The notes under the pieces: model-generated
Databases searched by the model: none
What the model was told of the DNA's origin: nothing
What the model saw: the letters and a program-made list of their open reading frames with translations, nothing else
Position numbers and translations under genes: made by a program
Assembly (NCBI GenBank): GCA_015178975.1
Contig: WHVD01000127.1
Span: 1-64,000 of the forward strand
Length of the DNA: 64,000 bases
Reading direction: 5' to 3'
DNA from: Hysterangium stoloniferum
Lineage: Eukaryota > Basidiomycota > Agaricomycetes > Hysterangiales > Hysterangiaceae
Shown: positions 22,373-34,060 of the stretch, piece by piece
How the letters are laid out: each line of letters starts with the position of its first letter
Numbering within the stretch: position 1 is the first letter of the stretch

Positions 22373-22428
22373 TCGCGTGTTCAGGTCTTAGTAGTCGAAT
22401 AATAAGTTTTTCCTCATAGGAAAAGAAC

Positions 22429-22447
22429 GGTCCGGCCCGGATCACCA
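22429..22447 (-). promoter_or_regulatory. tRNA-type primer binding site of C1
   Basis: Just inside the LTR the minus strand reads TGGTGATCCGGGCCGGACC. A leading TGG is the complement of a tRNA CCA end. No complementary LTR 11-mer was found, so C elements seem tRNA-primed, unlike A, B and H. The tRNA was not identified. Confidence 0.5.
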
Positions 22448-22448
22448 C

Positions 22449-23085
22449 TGTGAAGAGTCGTTAGATTCTGACCGCTCAATATATGAAGAATAGTGTTTAT
22501 TCAACTACTATTAGAGAGTATTGACCGTCAGTACAATACTATAGACTACTAGACTGTTAGTACTAGTATAAGAACACACTGCACGCCTCAAGAGCAACTG
22601 TATAGTTGCTCGTGACGGCTTAGAACAGTAAGATAATGAGTTGACCGTTTACGGTACAACTAGGAAATAAGTAAGATACTCAGCTAAAGACTGAGTATCT
22701 AGGATAGAGTAATAGTAGCGCGAGTCGACTACAGTGTCGACGAGCGCAAAGTCTTGAAGGCAGAACTCGACCTTAGCGGTTCGAGTCCAAAAGGCTATTA
22801 GTAGACTAGAGAATGCTACCCTTATGGTAGCTGAGATACTACCCTTGACACCTCTCGCTATTCGACGTCTGAGTCGTTACGAGGTGGTGTCTGCTGGGTA
22901 AAAAGTGTCTATCGTTTTGGCGCTGAGAGCGCCCATACGTATACACAAAGCTTCGAACTACAAAATAAAGGTATGCTCGAAATATAGAAAGAATGTAAAG
23001 AAAGAGAATAAAAGATAAATAATAAAATACTATATTCCAACTATTATTCCTTAGTCCAATTATGCATATATGCATACCCTTTACA
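22449..23085 (-). repeat. 5' LTR of C1 (family E)
   Basis: 637 bp, TGTGAAGAGTC..CCCTTTACA on plus. Related LTRs are at 41005-41890, 41891-42505 and about 49161-50400. The following bases (ATATG) resume element F at the position that reads AATATATGCACCC in F2, which supports insertion of C1 into F3. Confidence 0.8.
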
Positions 23086-23496
23086 ATATGCACCCTACTT
23101 CACAAAGAAGGTTTTGAGAGCTGCTTGTGCAAGCTTGTTCTTTTTCTGTGATAACAACTACTAAAATAAGAATAACAATTTACTGATTCCAAAGCTAGAT
23201 TTAACTTCAATGCTAGCTAGTTTATATATATTTTATACTATTTGTCAAACAGTAAAATATTTATAAACAGGTCAAAAGATTAGATATAGAATAAAACACT
23301 ATTTGGCTAATATATGCTTTATTTACACTAACCTACAGGGTCTACTGTGATACTAACTTATCAGGATCTTAATGTAGTCTTAATGATTCTGCAAGAATAT
23401 TCTCAGTATTTAACTATAAGCCAAACCAGGAGAAATTAGAATTATATTCTAATTTCAAACAATAAAACAACAATTTATTTATTACTTGGTTGATAG

Positions 23497-23777
23497 CCAA
23501 CAACTCTAACCGAGGTGGCAACAGATTCCAACAACTTTAAATAGAAGTTAGAAAAAAAGTAATAAAGCCAGCTACTCAATTAAGAGGTGGCAAGGGGGAA
23601 CAAAAGTCAACAACTCAGATTGAGGTGACAGGGGGAACAAAGATCAGTCAACAACTCAGATTGAGGTGACAAGGGATCTTATTGGGCCAACAACTCTGAT
23701 AGAGGTGGCAAAGGTTTCCAACAGCTCTGATAGAGGTGGAATTAGATATCCAACTGCCCAGATTGGGGTGGAGTAGC
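23497..23777. repeat. Diverged ~38-bp tandem repeat in F3
   Basis: Units CAACAACTC..GAGGTG separated by variable purine-rich spacers, as in F2. Confidence 0.7.
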
Positions 23778-24047
23778 CTGCTTGCTGCAGTGACACACAG
23801 ATGTGGTGTAAATGGGTTGATAAAATTGGTTCAAATTGGTTATATTTCATGGCTGGAGCAGAGCTCCTTATATACACTGAGATCTGAGACATTTAGAGAC
23901 ATATTGAACTTTATTTCTATCCTATTTTAGCTATTTTACTTGGAATGTTTTAGACATTTCCGCCATTCTCTACTGTAGCATATATGATGACATAATGTAT
24001 GACATAATATTCCCGCGCTAGTGCGCGTGTGACACCTGTCGCGCCTT

Positions 24048-24307
24048 GTGACTGTCGTGCGCCTTTTGTGACTGTCGCGCGCCTTTTGTGACTGTCGCGC
24101 GCCTTTTGTGACTGTCGCGCGCCTTTTGTGACTGTCACGCGCCTTTTGTGACTGTCGCGCGCCTTTTGTGACTGTCGCGCGCCTTTTGTGACTGTCGCGC
24201 GCCTTTTGTGACTGTCGCGCGCCTTTTGTGACTGTCGCGCGCCTTTTGTGACTGTCGCGCGCCTTTTGTGACTGTCGCGCGCCTTTTGTGACTGTCGCGC
24301 AGCCTCG
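24048..24307. repeat. 20-bp GTGAC minisatellite of F3, about 13 units
   Basis: Consensus GTGACTGTCGCGCGCCTTTT with period 20, against 19 in F1/F2, and almost perfect homogeneity. The last unit is degenerate. Confidence 0.92.
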
Positions 24308-24322
24308 TGACTGTCACGTGTT

Positions 24323-24465
24323 GTGACGATGGTCACTCATTGTGACGACGGTCACTCATTGTGACGATGGTCACTTGTTGTGACAACCAGTCACTTGTTG
24401 TGACGACCTGTCACTTGCTGTGACGACCGGTCACTTGCTGTGACGACCGGTCACTTGCTGTGACG
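24323..24465. repeat. Palindromic GTGAC..GTCAC array in F3, 7 units
   Basis: Units of 19-20 bp such as GTGACGACCGGTCACTTGCT, each with a near-perfect palindrome GTGACNNNNNGTCAC. F1 and F2 keep only one or two such units after their arrays. Confidence 0.85.
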
Positions 24466-24800
24466 AATATTCCCACGCATTGTGTAATAAGCGCCAGGTG
24501 GCCGGTTTGAAGATATATAGTTAAAAAAGAATAAAAAGTAGAAATTTCGTAGCTCCCTCAATTTATAAGATAAAAATACAAAGTAAATTGCATAAATTCA
24601 ATATAAATCAAGAGAATATTGCAGAATTTTATAATCGCGATATAAGTACATTTTAACAGCTTTTGTTAAGAATTCGTTTTGGGAAAATTGCGAAAAATAG
24701 AAAAAACCTTTTAAAATACATGACAAGATGCTAGCTGGGAAAGAGTGGAGTCCAATGAGTTCCAGGTCATAACAAAAGATGTCTAGTCAAGGGCAGAATA

Positions 24801-26168
24801 TGTTACGACCCGTTTGTTACGACCAGACAATCCCGCCGGACTCCGGGCACTAACTCGTACGCCCCCATGCGCTACAAGCACCAATTGTCTGTTTATAGGA
24901 TTTCCTGCCCGGACTCCGTCACGTCAAGACTCGTTACGTTCGACCTCATTAAGATACATATCAGTCACCGGACTTCCCCCGGATCCCGTCTCTGTCTATG
25001 TCCGTCTTCGTCCCACGCATCAGTCATCGGAACCCGCTCAGAATCCCGTCACCGCTCTAATCGAGCCCCGTTCCCATTTTAGTCAAATGACCTGTCACGA
25101 TTTAGGACTCCGCTCCCGCTCCGTTTCCCATTATGGGTTATGCTTTGTCACGATTTGGACTCCGCTCCGTTCCGTCCCGTTCCTAACACCAATTTAGTGT
25201 TTACTATTCCCGTTTTATGTTTTGCTCGTTTCGTCTCATTATTACTGGATTCGGTATGTCATGCATTCCATGGTCTATATAAACTGGCAGATGTTGTACA
25301 TACAATCCAGTCAGAAAATTAGCTTAGATTCCCCCCAGTAATCTAATACATTTTCCTCTCTAAACCCTACTCTTATCAGACCGCTCACACTAGTCGGAGC
25401 CCACGGGCTCCGACGCATCTAAACTCTCTCGACCATCTCGACTCTCAACTCACGACTCACGACCTACGACTCACGACCCACGAACCCCCGCCCGGACTCC
25501 CCGGGATTCCCGTCCGCCTGTCTGAAATTGGACAACACGATCTAGTGAGGGTGCAGCCTATAAGCTGAAGCCAAGTCCTACCAGATATCCCACGGGTTTC
25601 TCCGGAAACCCGGCCTGTGTGTGTATCCTAACACCGTTCCCGGATGTTTCAATATCTGACTTCCGATCTCCAACTACGGAACATCATAGTTACGGTATCA
25701 TCTGCATTCTTCCCTTGTTCCGCATTTGGTAATTTGTCCGTTGACAAGTATTCACTCGTTTGTTTGTTATATTCCCGTTTCGGAATATTGTCTCCCTAAT
25801 ATGTCTTATTGTATTTCCGTTTTAAGAACACTTCCATTTCTGTCTTATTATGGTCTTAGTTTGTAGTACAATAACGAGTAGACTTATATTAGTTTCCGCG
25901 AATTTGTACTTTACCTTAGATCTGATATTGACTTAGTTTCTTATTCCTCCTCCTGTCTTTCTGTATGCTCGATATTCGGAACTCTTCGGAACTCTGAATA
26001 TCCATATCTTCCGTTGTAAGCTTTACTTCTGAAATTAAGGACATTGAGTGTTTGCATAGAGGCGCAGCACATAAGCTGAAGCCAACATCCTGACCCTATC
26101 CACAAGTTTCCGACTTCCTGGTGACTTTCCGATAGTTCCAGAATAAGTTCCCGACACGGTACTTAACA
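24801..26168 (+). repeat. Solo LTR, family B, with nested family A LTR; TSD GAATA
   Basis: TGTTACGACCCG..GTACTTAACA flanked by GAATA at 24796-24800 and 26169-26173. Without the nested copy it is 544 bp, the length of the 5' LTR of gypsy B. The probable start site AGATCTGATAT is at 25918-25928, with the U5 motif near 26050. Confidence 0.93.
24815..25633 (+). repeat. Solo LTR, family A, TSD CCGTT
   Basis: 819 bp, TGTTACGACCAG..TATCCTAACA, flanked by CCGTT (24810-24814 and 25634-25638). It has TATATAAA at 25277-25284 and the putative transcript start AGTCAGAAAAT at 25309-25319. Close to the LTR of gypsy A. Confidence 0.94.
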
Positions 26169-26173
26169 GAATA

Positions 26174-28319
26174 CCAGAATGGGATTTGAGTTGAAGGGTA
26201 CTTGAGGGATGAAGGTTGGGTTCTGGTGGATTCTGGATCTTGATGCTAGTCCAGAAGATGGTTTGGAACCTGATATGATATCCAGGAAATACTCCATGGA
26301 GTCTCTGGAAACAGATCTTCACAGGCCATTGGAATGGGAAAAAAAAAGTCATTATTGAAACCACATTAAATAACTAGATGTGATATCCCCTATTATTGTG
26401 GCACACGAGATGGGGGCGTCGGAGAAAAGGCGTTGATGCGTGATGTCACAGATGATGATACTCAGCCTCCGCCACTCCTTGAAATGGCTGACCTTGCGCA
26501 GGGGCTATTATCGTGAGCAGAGGCTTACTCGTAATGTTGGCTTGATGAAGGACGATTGAACCCAATCACATCGCACTTGAACTTCCACTTGAGCTACTAT
26601 CTCTTCCTCCCCGAACATCCCGGGTGACAGCAGGCATGTTTCAGCCGGCGATATGCTGGTTCCTTCGTCTACTGCTCCACCCTAGGTTACATCAATCTGA
26701 CTGGTGTTGATTACTATGACTTTAATGCCATAAATCATCCTTTTTACTCATTTTTCTCTCTCAGGCTTCACTGCGTACATTATAGCCAGACCTTCTGATC
26801 GCATGATATATTTTATAATGTTAGTTGTAAAATTCATGAATCTGTTAATATTTACAATTGCATTCACAAATTCGAACTGTTGTCTTGAGAGCACCAACAT
26901 ACATCATATAAATTTTACTTTTACATATGTATGGCAGTTATGCGCAGTTTTGTTTTGGCACGCGCAGTTTAATTCAGTTCTAAACTTTTCGTCATGCGCA
27001 CGTCAAAAAAACTCCCTGTTGGGCTGTGCTGCAAGCCGCCAGTACTGATTGCGGCTTGGGTTGGACGCGAAGAAGTCTTGGCTGTATTAAGCACTCCCAT
27101 CATAACGGGAGTGCGTTTGGTTATTGGAGTAGATCTGATTTAATCTTAATACAGGATGGGGTTATCACCGAACCTGCATTGGCATTCGGTCTTCCCGGCC
27201 GGGACTCGGTGAGGCAGAGAAAATATATTGGATTTGGATATGCGGCTCCATCATAATGCGGATTGCCATGACGGTTTTTAACAACAAAGATCCGATATCT
27301 CCTCCAACATGGGTGTACCAGTCCGGAGTGTACTCCGGATGTCGCTGCCCTCCATTGGCATGCGTGCCGAGCGATATACAGCTAACACTATTGCATTATT
27401 CTATTGACTAATTACTTTTCTTCTTTCGTTGACAAGATTAAGGAAAATCTGACCAATCAATTACCGTACGTATACAGACGACATGGCTCCCATGTGCACT
27501 GGTTCGGTGACCCCCCGATTCAATTGTGTAGTTGTATTATGCTTTCGAAGCTAACATCATAGCAATTACTCGGATTATACGTACCGCCCCGTGTACTTGC
27601 TTACATCAACTATGTAACAGCTATTAGAATTGCAAAATGACGTTCAAAGATCCGTTCCGATATTATATATAATTATATGCCAGGCGCGTCAAGGCGTAGA
27701 AATTCGAATTCATCTATCACGGCGATCAGGCTCCATTTAGCAAGAGCCCAGCGATGTCAGGATGGCTGCTTTAATGAAACGTCGACGCCAACATTTAATG
27801 TCAAGGTAAGAACTCGATACCGGCAGGCTGCGAGAAAATATTGATAGACTCACGTATGTATATCCTCCGGGAATACGGCCATTCGTTTTGACAAGCTAGA
27901 GATGTAGAAGCTTACAAATGGTCATGAGCCGCTGCCTCTTGCTGCCTACTATGCTAGATTTGGTAGTGCCAAGAAAGGGTTTCTGCGTGAGAAAGAAATT
28001 CGAAGAGAAGCAGGAACTTCGAAGAGCAAGGCAGGCACCTAGTGGTGACGTTAATCATGTCCACTCCAGGGTCAAGCGCCGCTGAAACAGGTGTGCCTGT
28101 GTGGAGGGTTTAGTGGGTATTACACTGGATAAATGCCATGGAAGGGAGAGGGAAGGATTGAGCGGAAGGAAACTTGGGGGGAAAGGTTTCGTCGCTGTTC
28201 TTTGTGGCATCGGTAGTTAATAATGGTATACCGAGAAGCTGAAGAAGAGTACTTGGAATACGGAAACAGCCATCGGAAGAGTCCAGAATTAGGGCAGTAT
28301 ATATGTTGGCCGTCCAGAC
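26174..28319. other. Non-repetitive spacer
   Basis: No frame longer than about 110 codons, no recognised domain, and no similarity to the repeats of this window. CpG content is ordinary, unlike the decayed repeats. A 55-codon plus frame near 27919 has no support. Confidence 0.4.
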
Positions 28320-28616
28320 ATGCCGGTAACAGTAGGTGATGGAATGCCGGAAATATGGCTTGCGATCATTAAGGCTGACAACAACTGTGGTATGTTATGA
28401 TCCGTGTGAGTATCATAACTTACATCGATATTTATAACTATATAGAAAGAGGTTTGGGATGTCATAGGTTATGCTGAGAAGGGAAGAAAATTGGCGGAAG
28501 TAGGATTCATCATCAGGGGATGCCCTCCAATAGATATGTACTTGCATACCTTCGTTACAGCGCTTCCTGAAAACCTTGTCCAACTCCAACTCAATTTGTT
28601 TTTTTTGGTAAAATAA
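28320..28616 (+). CDS. Possible small spliced hypothetical gene
   Basis: Exon 28320-28389 (MPVTVGDGMPEIWL..) and exon 28450-28616 (VWDVIGYAEKGRKL.., ending VK and TAA) join in frame over a 60-nt intron with GTATGT..AAAG ends and a CATAAC branch-like motif. It would encode 78 residues. No family recognised; it could be a fragment of an older gene or chance. Confidence 0.25.
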
Positions 28617-31438
28617 GCGTCCATTTATACGACAAGCTTGGTAGAAACAGCCAGTACTCTGTGCATATACTATCCTAAATCCATAATGCCAACTGAAGAT
28701 AACCCTCCCCTACTGGTAGCGAGACAGAGGATACTTTAAACAACGTACCCCCGGGCTTTCAGCCTGCTCTCATAAGGTACGCGTTGAAACACCCACATAT
28801 CCACAGCTTCGTCTGGGGTGTGTCCATTGGCAATAAGAGGACAGTGAACGTTGCTTCATCTCATTGTCAAAATACCACAGCGCTTATATTAACAAAAGAA
28901 AAAAGCCGTATTCGGGAAACCGTGTAATTATATGTAATTGCACGAGGAGAGTGCCGCCGGCAGCGACTTCAGTTTATACATACCAGTATATATCAACGGC
29001 CCATTAATTATGTTGCCGTTACCCTTGCAAGTAAGATCCGAATGACTTGTTTGTTATTAACGCTAAGTGAGGATACGCGAGAGTTAGCACAAGCGTATAT
29101 TTTGGCACGTGTGAACCCAGATGCAATTATGGAAATACGTTACTTATATGCTTTGTATATGCGACTATATGTAAAAAAATAAACTCGTTAAGAATAATCG
29201 TATAAGAAGCAGGATTACTTACTCTGAGGGCCTGGCAGTTGGATATCCGGGGAGAAAAACTACGGAAGAGCGAATGTCGTGAGAAGAGGAAGAACTAGGA
29301 AAAACATTTTGGGCACTTCAAGTTAAATGCTAAGGGGTAGGTGTATACTACTCGCAATAATATACGCCTCTAATGGAACGAAACGAAACGAAGAACGTTG
29401 ACGACGACCGTATATATTAAACGTCGTCGATGTCCATCATTGAGCGCTGAAAAAAACGCAACACTGGCCAGAGCGAGGGCTGAGCTTGAACAAATTGAGA
29501 ACTATAGACCGCCGTCGCTTGCAATACTAGGGTGGGAAAACGATGCGAGCAGCAGCCTGTGATAATTAAATACTGCGGGAATCGTCTGGTAAACCCTAAC
29601 TATCTGCAGGCATAAAATAGTATCAGCATATAGAGAGCAATCATGATGGTGTCCATTTTACCATTTACAAAGGATCCAAGCTCCATTATGGTTGCATCCC
29701 GCCTAGTGAGTCTAGACTCCATATACAGTCCGGCTGGGGCGTAAACTGCCTTCACGTTAAATACCTATAACAACACTTCTGAATCAAGATTAAATCAATC
29801 CGGTTTGATAAGGTGGGGATCTTTCCGATTGATATTGGATGATCAGTGATCACCGTCTATTTTAAGGGTACTGTAATTAAAGTAGGGTCCTCGCTTCATG
29901 ATCATGGCAATCGTGACGTAGCAGTGTCTCCTTGAACGCTAAGTAGTATACGTGGTAATTCGACAGTTCGCTAGCCTGGGTAGAATTACGTGCCTCATGA
30001 TCAGTATTACGTATAGTGGTTAACACTTCACGCCTTAACAGACCATTTTTAGGCTCCAAGTCGAGATAAAAATAATGAAATTCCTGATGGCGAATGGGAA
30101 ATTGAGCGCGAAATTTCGCTTATAGGGCAGATTGTTGTCCGGGTGCTGTCAGGTATCGATGGGCGTTGGATCCTGACTGTGCCACCTAGGTATATTGATC
30201 GTCGATTCGATGGCTCGATGGGGTGTGTGGACAACTAAAAATTTCAAAGGAAGATTCGCTGTTGAATAGTGGCCCCATGGCTCTGGGGGGGAAATTGAAA
30301 TTTAAACAATTGATCACATCATGCGTGTTAAGATATAGGGCTTAGCAGGGCTTCTATAATGGACAAGTACGACGTGTGCGGTGTGAAATATACGGGCGGA
30401 ACAAGGATTCTAGGATCGATAGGATGACGTTGGGGAGGTTCGTGACGTGACTGGTCTAAGTTGCCGCGATGACATGCTTCTGATGAGCAAATAAGAAGCT
30501 CGGAGGTAGCGGAATGAAAGACTTTGGTTGATGTGTGTGTAGCACGACGCTGCATTAACTGAGATGATGCGCCGTGAGGCCTATGTTGTCTAAAGGGGCA
30601 GTCGGATGATGCATGAATTGTCACTTACTGTCAAAGCTGGCAGGGGGGTGTGACAGCTAAGTGTGACTGATCCTGCCAACAAAACGCTAGGAACGCGATG
30701 TGTATAATGCTGTCAAACCTCAGCCCTCGGGATACACGAAATTGTATACGGCAGAGACCTGCAGGTGTACGTCCTTACTGTGCTCTGGCGTTCATCAGTA
30801 TTTAGTACCGCGATCTGAGGCACACTCCGCGTCTACTCCATTACTAGACTTGGAAGCTCGGAGAAAGAAGAGATGTAGAGTGGCGGCAGTGCATACTTCT
30901 TATAGATAGTCGGAGGAGGAAGATGCCGCGTGAGCCGTGTATCATTCATCACAGGCGGAAAAGGGCGAGGGCGCGAAGTGGGGCTGAAGGGTGGTGTATT
31001 ACCGAGGTTGGGTGTTTAGACGACGATGTCAATGTCGGGAGACTTGTCTGTCCGATGAAGGCATGCTGCGTGCGCTGTGTAAGATATATATATGAGAATC
31101 GGAGATTATTATTTGATGCGGATATGTTGAGTGAAAGGCGGGTGTTGAATAGAAAAAAGCCGCGGCATACACTCGGCACAGGATTGTTACTCGGACATAA
31201 CTGTCACCGTCACACTCCGCTCAACGACTAGCGACAAGAAACAGGAACTTATTCATGTTGTAATTCCGAAAACACCATCCATCTGGCCAAATATGTCAAC
31301 ATTACAATTCAATTCATTCCGGATCTTGTCTCCCATTTTTGTATATCATTCTCTGTAAGTCCTTCACGTTAGCTTCAGCCCCAACTTCCAACTTATTCTT
31401 CCTCATCTCCATCCTCATCCCCCCTCCCCCCCCCAATC
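28617..31438. other. Spacer upstream of the dehydratase gene
   Basis: Short unsupported frames only. AT-rich to about 30.6 kb, then more GC-rich. A C9 run at 31427-31435 sits just before the dehydratase ATG. No RNA gene recognised. Confidence 0.4.
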
Positions 31439-32587
31439 ATGCAGCCCTTACTCGGAATTTCTTCCCTTTCGCTAGGCTCATGTGAACACCACTCCCTCTT
31501 CTCAAAATTCCAAGCCGCAGCCCACGCTGGCTTCACCGCCGTCGACCTCTTCGACTCCGACTGGGAGCACTTCAAACGCGAATATGCACATGCCCATAAC
31601 CTCCCTCAATCCACCATAGACGGTGATCCAACCTCCGTCGCCGCAGCCCGCGCAATAAACCAACTCTGCACCTCCCTCCAGCTCCGCCTTCTCTGTCTCC
31701 AGCCATTCCGCGAGTTCGAAGCCCGCAAAGACCCAAAAGAGGCTGCAGAACGCCTCCGCCACGCAAAAGGCACCGTCTCCATCCTCCCCATCCTGGGAAC
31801 CGACATGCTCCTCATTCCTTCTACCACCCTCCCCGCCTCTCAGCTCGACAGCTCTCCAGAACGCATGGCAGCCGACCTCGCAGCCCTTTCAGATTACGCA
31901 GCATCGTTTAACCCCCCGCTCAAGATCTGCTACGAGGCTTTGTCGTGGGGAACGCATGTCAGCACGTGGCGCGCCGCATGGGACGTCGTCGCCCTCGCCA
32001 ACCGCGCGAATCTCGGCCTCTGCCTCGACTCGTTCAACACCGCCGCACGCCAATGGGCCGACCCATACAGCCCCAGCGGCACGCTCCTCCCCCTCCCAGC
32101 CATCAATGCCGCGCTGCACCAAAACCTCGCCGAACTCGTCACGCTCGTGCCCCCGCATAAAATCTTCTATTTCCAGCTTGCAGATGGCCAGCGTATGCTT
32201 ATCCCGCTTACTCTCCCTGAGGATCCCACTGTTCCCCCATTGCGTCCGTGGTCGCGCTCGTACCGACTTTTCCCGATGGAGACTTCGAGAGGCGCGTATT
32301 TGCCTGTCAGGGAGTTTGCAGAGGCGGTGAAGAGGACGGGGTATGAGGGGCCGTGGTGTTTGGAGATTTTCAATGACAGTTTGGCGGACCCTAAGAAGGA
32401 GGTTCCGGATGAGCATGCGAGAAGGGGTATTGAGGGGTTAAGGAGGGCTTTGGCTGCTGTCGGGCTTTCAGGTGCGCTTGGTGATCGGGCTAGTTGCGAT
32501 ATCGTGTTATTGATGTCGGTCTTGGTAAACAGAAGCCAGTCAAGCCAGACATCCCGGCTCGGAATCAAAGGAATCGACGTCGAGTAA
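31439..32587 (+). CDS. 3-dehydroshikimate dehydratase
   Basis: 382 residues, intronless, from the first ATG. Family: xylose-isomerase-like TIM barrel that converts 3-dehydroshikimate to protocatechuate in quinate/shikimate use (fungal Qa-4/QutC type, bacterial QuiC/AsbF). Metal ligands expected for the family are visible: E166 (ICYEALSWG), D197 (LCLDSFN), Q246 (FYFQLADG) and E309 (CLEIFND), plus the W-S-R..RLFP segment at 271-279. No quinate-cluster partner lies in the window. GC-rich codon use contrasts with the surroundings. The last 35-40 residues look unlike the family; a 61-nt intron (32471-32531, GTGCGC..AACAG) with a later stop is an alternative 3' end. Confidence 0.9.
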   Translation: MQPLLGISSLSLGSCEHHSLFSKFQAAAHAGFTAVDLFDSDWEHFKREYAHAHNLPQSTIDGDPTSVAAARAINQLCTSLQLRLLCLQPFREFEARKDPKEAAERLRHAKGTVSILPILGTDMLLIPSTTLPASQLDSSPERMAADLAALSDYAASFNPPLKICYEALSWGTHVSTWRAAWDVVALANRANLGLCLDSFNTAARQWADPYSPSGTLLPLPAINAALHQNLAELVTLVPPHKIFYFQLADGQRMLIPLTLPEDPTVPPLRPWSRSYRLFPMETSRGAYLPVREFAEAVKRTGYEGPWCLEIFNDSLADPKKEVPDEHARRGIEGLRRALAAVGLSGALGDRASCDIVLLMSVLVNRSQSSQTSRLGIKGIDVE

Positions 32588-33602
32588 CGCGCTCCAGCTC
32601 ACACTCACCCGTCCGGCTGTTTATCGAGGGCTGCTCCTCTTCCCCGCCATCGCTTCGCTCGTATTCCTCGCCAGCATGTTCCTCCCCATCTCGAATCTGT
32701 CATTTCCGAGAACGCCATTGTAAAAATGCATTTTCCCCCTTGCGCATTCTCGTTCTCTCTTTCTTTCTGCCTGTCAAATGTATAAGTATAGACCTGGACC
32801 AGGACCGCATTGATCATTTTCATTCTTACCTTCATCCAATATCTTGATCCTTTTTTTTCTCTCTTTTTCCCGCCCCTCTCTCCTCCGCATCCGGTCATAC
32901 CGCGATCCCTTTCTTCCTTGCCCCCTTTCATCTCCACCTACTTATTTGTCCCCCCAGCCCATGCCCAATTAAGCCAAGCGACTTCACTTCAATCGCTCAT
33001 CTTGGACCTCATGCCCTTAGTACTGATTCTGACACGCATATACGTATATACGCATGGGCAATACTCATCATCATGGTTGCAGCATGTCTTGTTTGGCGTG
33101 ACTTGGACAATTATTCTGACAAGTTCGTTCAAGAAGATATTTCAGGAACTAGAATTTAATTACCGGAATCAAAGTATGTTCGGCGAAGCGCACATAGAAT
33201 CCTTGACCGAATTGGGGATTTGACGTGTCATCGACTGAATTCATATCACACGAGCCCCTACAGAAGATTCAAAAGGTTCCCAAGATCTATGGATCTGGGG
33301 GTGAAACTTAATATCTTAGTCTTCAGGACTATATGTATGCACGTAGGATGGCAGCAAGTATATTACCAAGAGAGCTGCCTCACTGCTGTATGCGCATATA
33401 CTCACCGTCATTCTCCTCAACTTGTTTATTACTGTATCAGATAAAGATCCAATGAGATATAAGGGCACGAAAATTAATTGTCATTTCTTACCATGATTTA
33501 GTTCTTCATAACTCACAGTATCCAGAGCCTCTGGTAATTCCACTCAGTGCTGTGTTCTTGTCTCTGCTTGTTTCTGGAGGGAGCATGTGGACAGTTGTAC
33601 AA
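32588..33602. other. Spacer after the dehydratase gene
   Basis: A GC-rich stretch to about 32720 is open in the frame reached by the alternative splice of the preceding gene. The rest is pyrimidine-rich, then AT-rich, with no supported gene. Confidence 0.4.
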
Positions 33603-33810
33603 TCTCACTGATAAATGTCATTCAGCTTTCCAATCCTTAAAAGATGCTCCCAGTCTGCCCCAATACTTTCTCACTGGAAACCTGATGTCCTGCTCATTGT
33701 GGAAATAGATGCCTCAGACTACACTTCCCACCATGCTTCTATTCATGATGTAAACAGAGAAGTACACCCAGTAACTTTCTTGTCCTATACCCTTACAGCT
33801 TGTATGAGGG
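33603..33810 (+). pseudogene. Gypsy RNase H fragment (A/B/H type)
   Basis: Translated pieces LSHWKPDV, VEIDASDY and VHPVTFLSYT match the RNase H region of gypsy A and B (LSHWKPD, ETDASDY, VHPVAFLSRT), with internal frameshifts. Isolated relic. Confidence 0.75.
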
Positions 33811-34060
33811 AGTAGGTGTGATATTCCCTTGTTTCTACTTTTCTTTTCTCTTCCTGTCTAGTTATATTATCTATTCTAATTTTTTTAATAATTCCTTAAT
33901 ATATTTATGTAGTATAAAGATCTTTCCATGTATGCTACAGTTCTCTAGTTCAAATATTGACTTAGATTACCCCCTTCTAGTTCTCAGTCCTATTACTCCT
34001 ATTCTAATACCCTCAAAGGTGTCTTCAGCAAGCTGCAACCCCTTACCCTATGACTCTTAA

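Larger units (their letters stand above)
7590..23085 (-). mobile_element. Gypsy C1: large chromodomain retrotransposon, interrupted by F1, D1, D2 and F2
   Basis: Minus-strand order: 5' LTR (22449-23085), gag, protease, RT, RNase H, integrase, chromodomain, then a sense ORF3. Taking out each insert with one TSD copy restores the reading frame at D1 (GAGGG), D2 (CAATC) and F2 (CCTGC). Damage besides the insertions is a handful of C-to-T nonsense changes. C1 appears to sit in element F3, whose right part starts at 23086. Its 3' LTR is off-window to the left, beyond F1 and gypsy A. Confidence 0.88.
23086..24725. mobile_element. Element F3 (right part), older copy
   Basis: Homologous to F2 from about 17235 to its end and finishing AAAATACATGACA. 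More diverged than F1 and F2 are from each other, as expected for the outermost layer of the nest. Its left part should lie left of the window, on the far side of C1. Confidence 0.8.

Noticed and set aside
22741..22800. Perfect tRNA B-box-like GGTTCGAGTCC at 22778-22788
   Set aside because: No A box, no acceptor or T-stem pairing around it, and it lies inside a family E LTR.
24048..24307. Regular repeat resembling a CRISPR array
   Set aside because: Units of 20 bp are head-to-tail with no unique spacers; it is a minisatellite inside a fungal LTR-like element.
32494..32847. 117-codon plus frame overlapping the dehydratase 3' end
   Set aside because: Different frame from the gene, basic low-complexity text, no domain; the splice alternative uses another frame.
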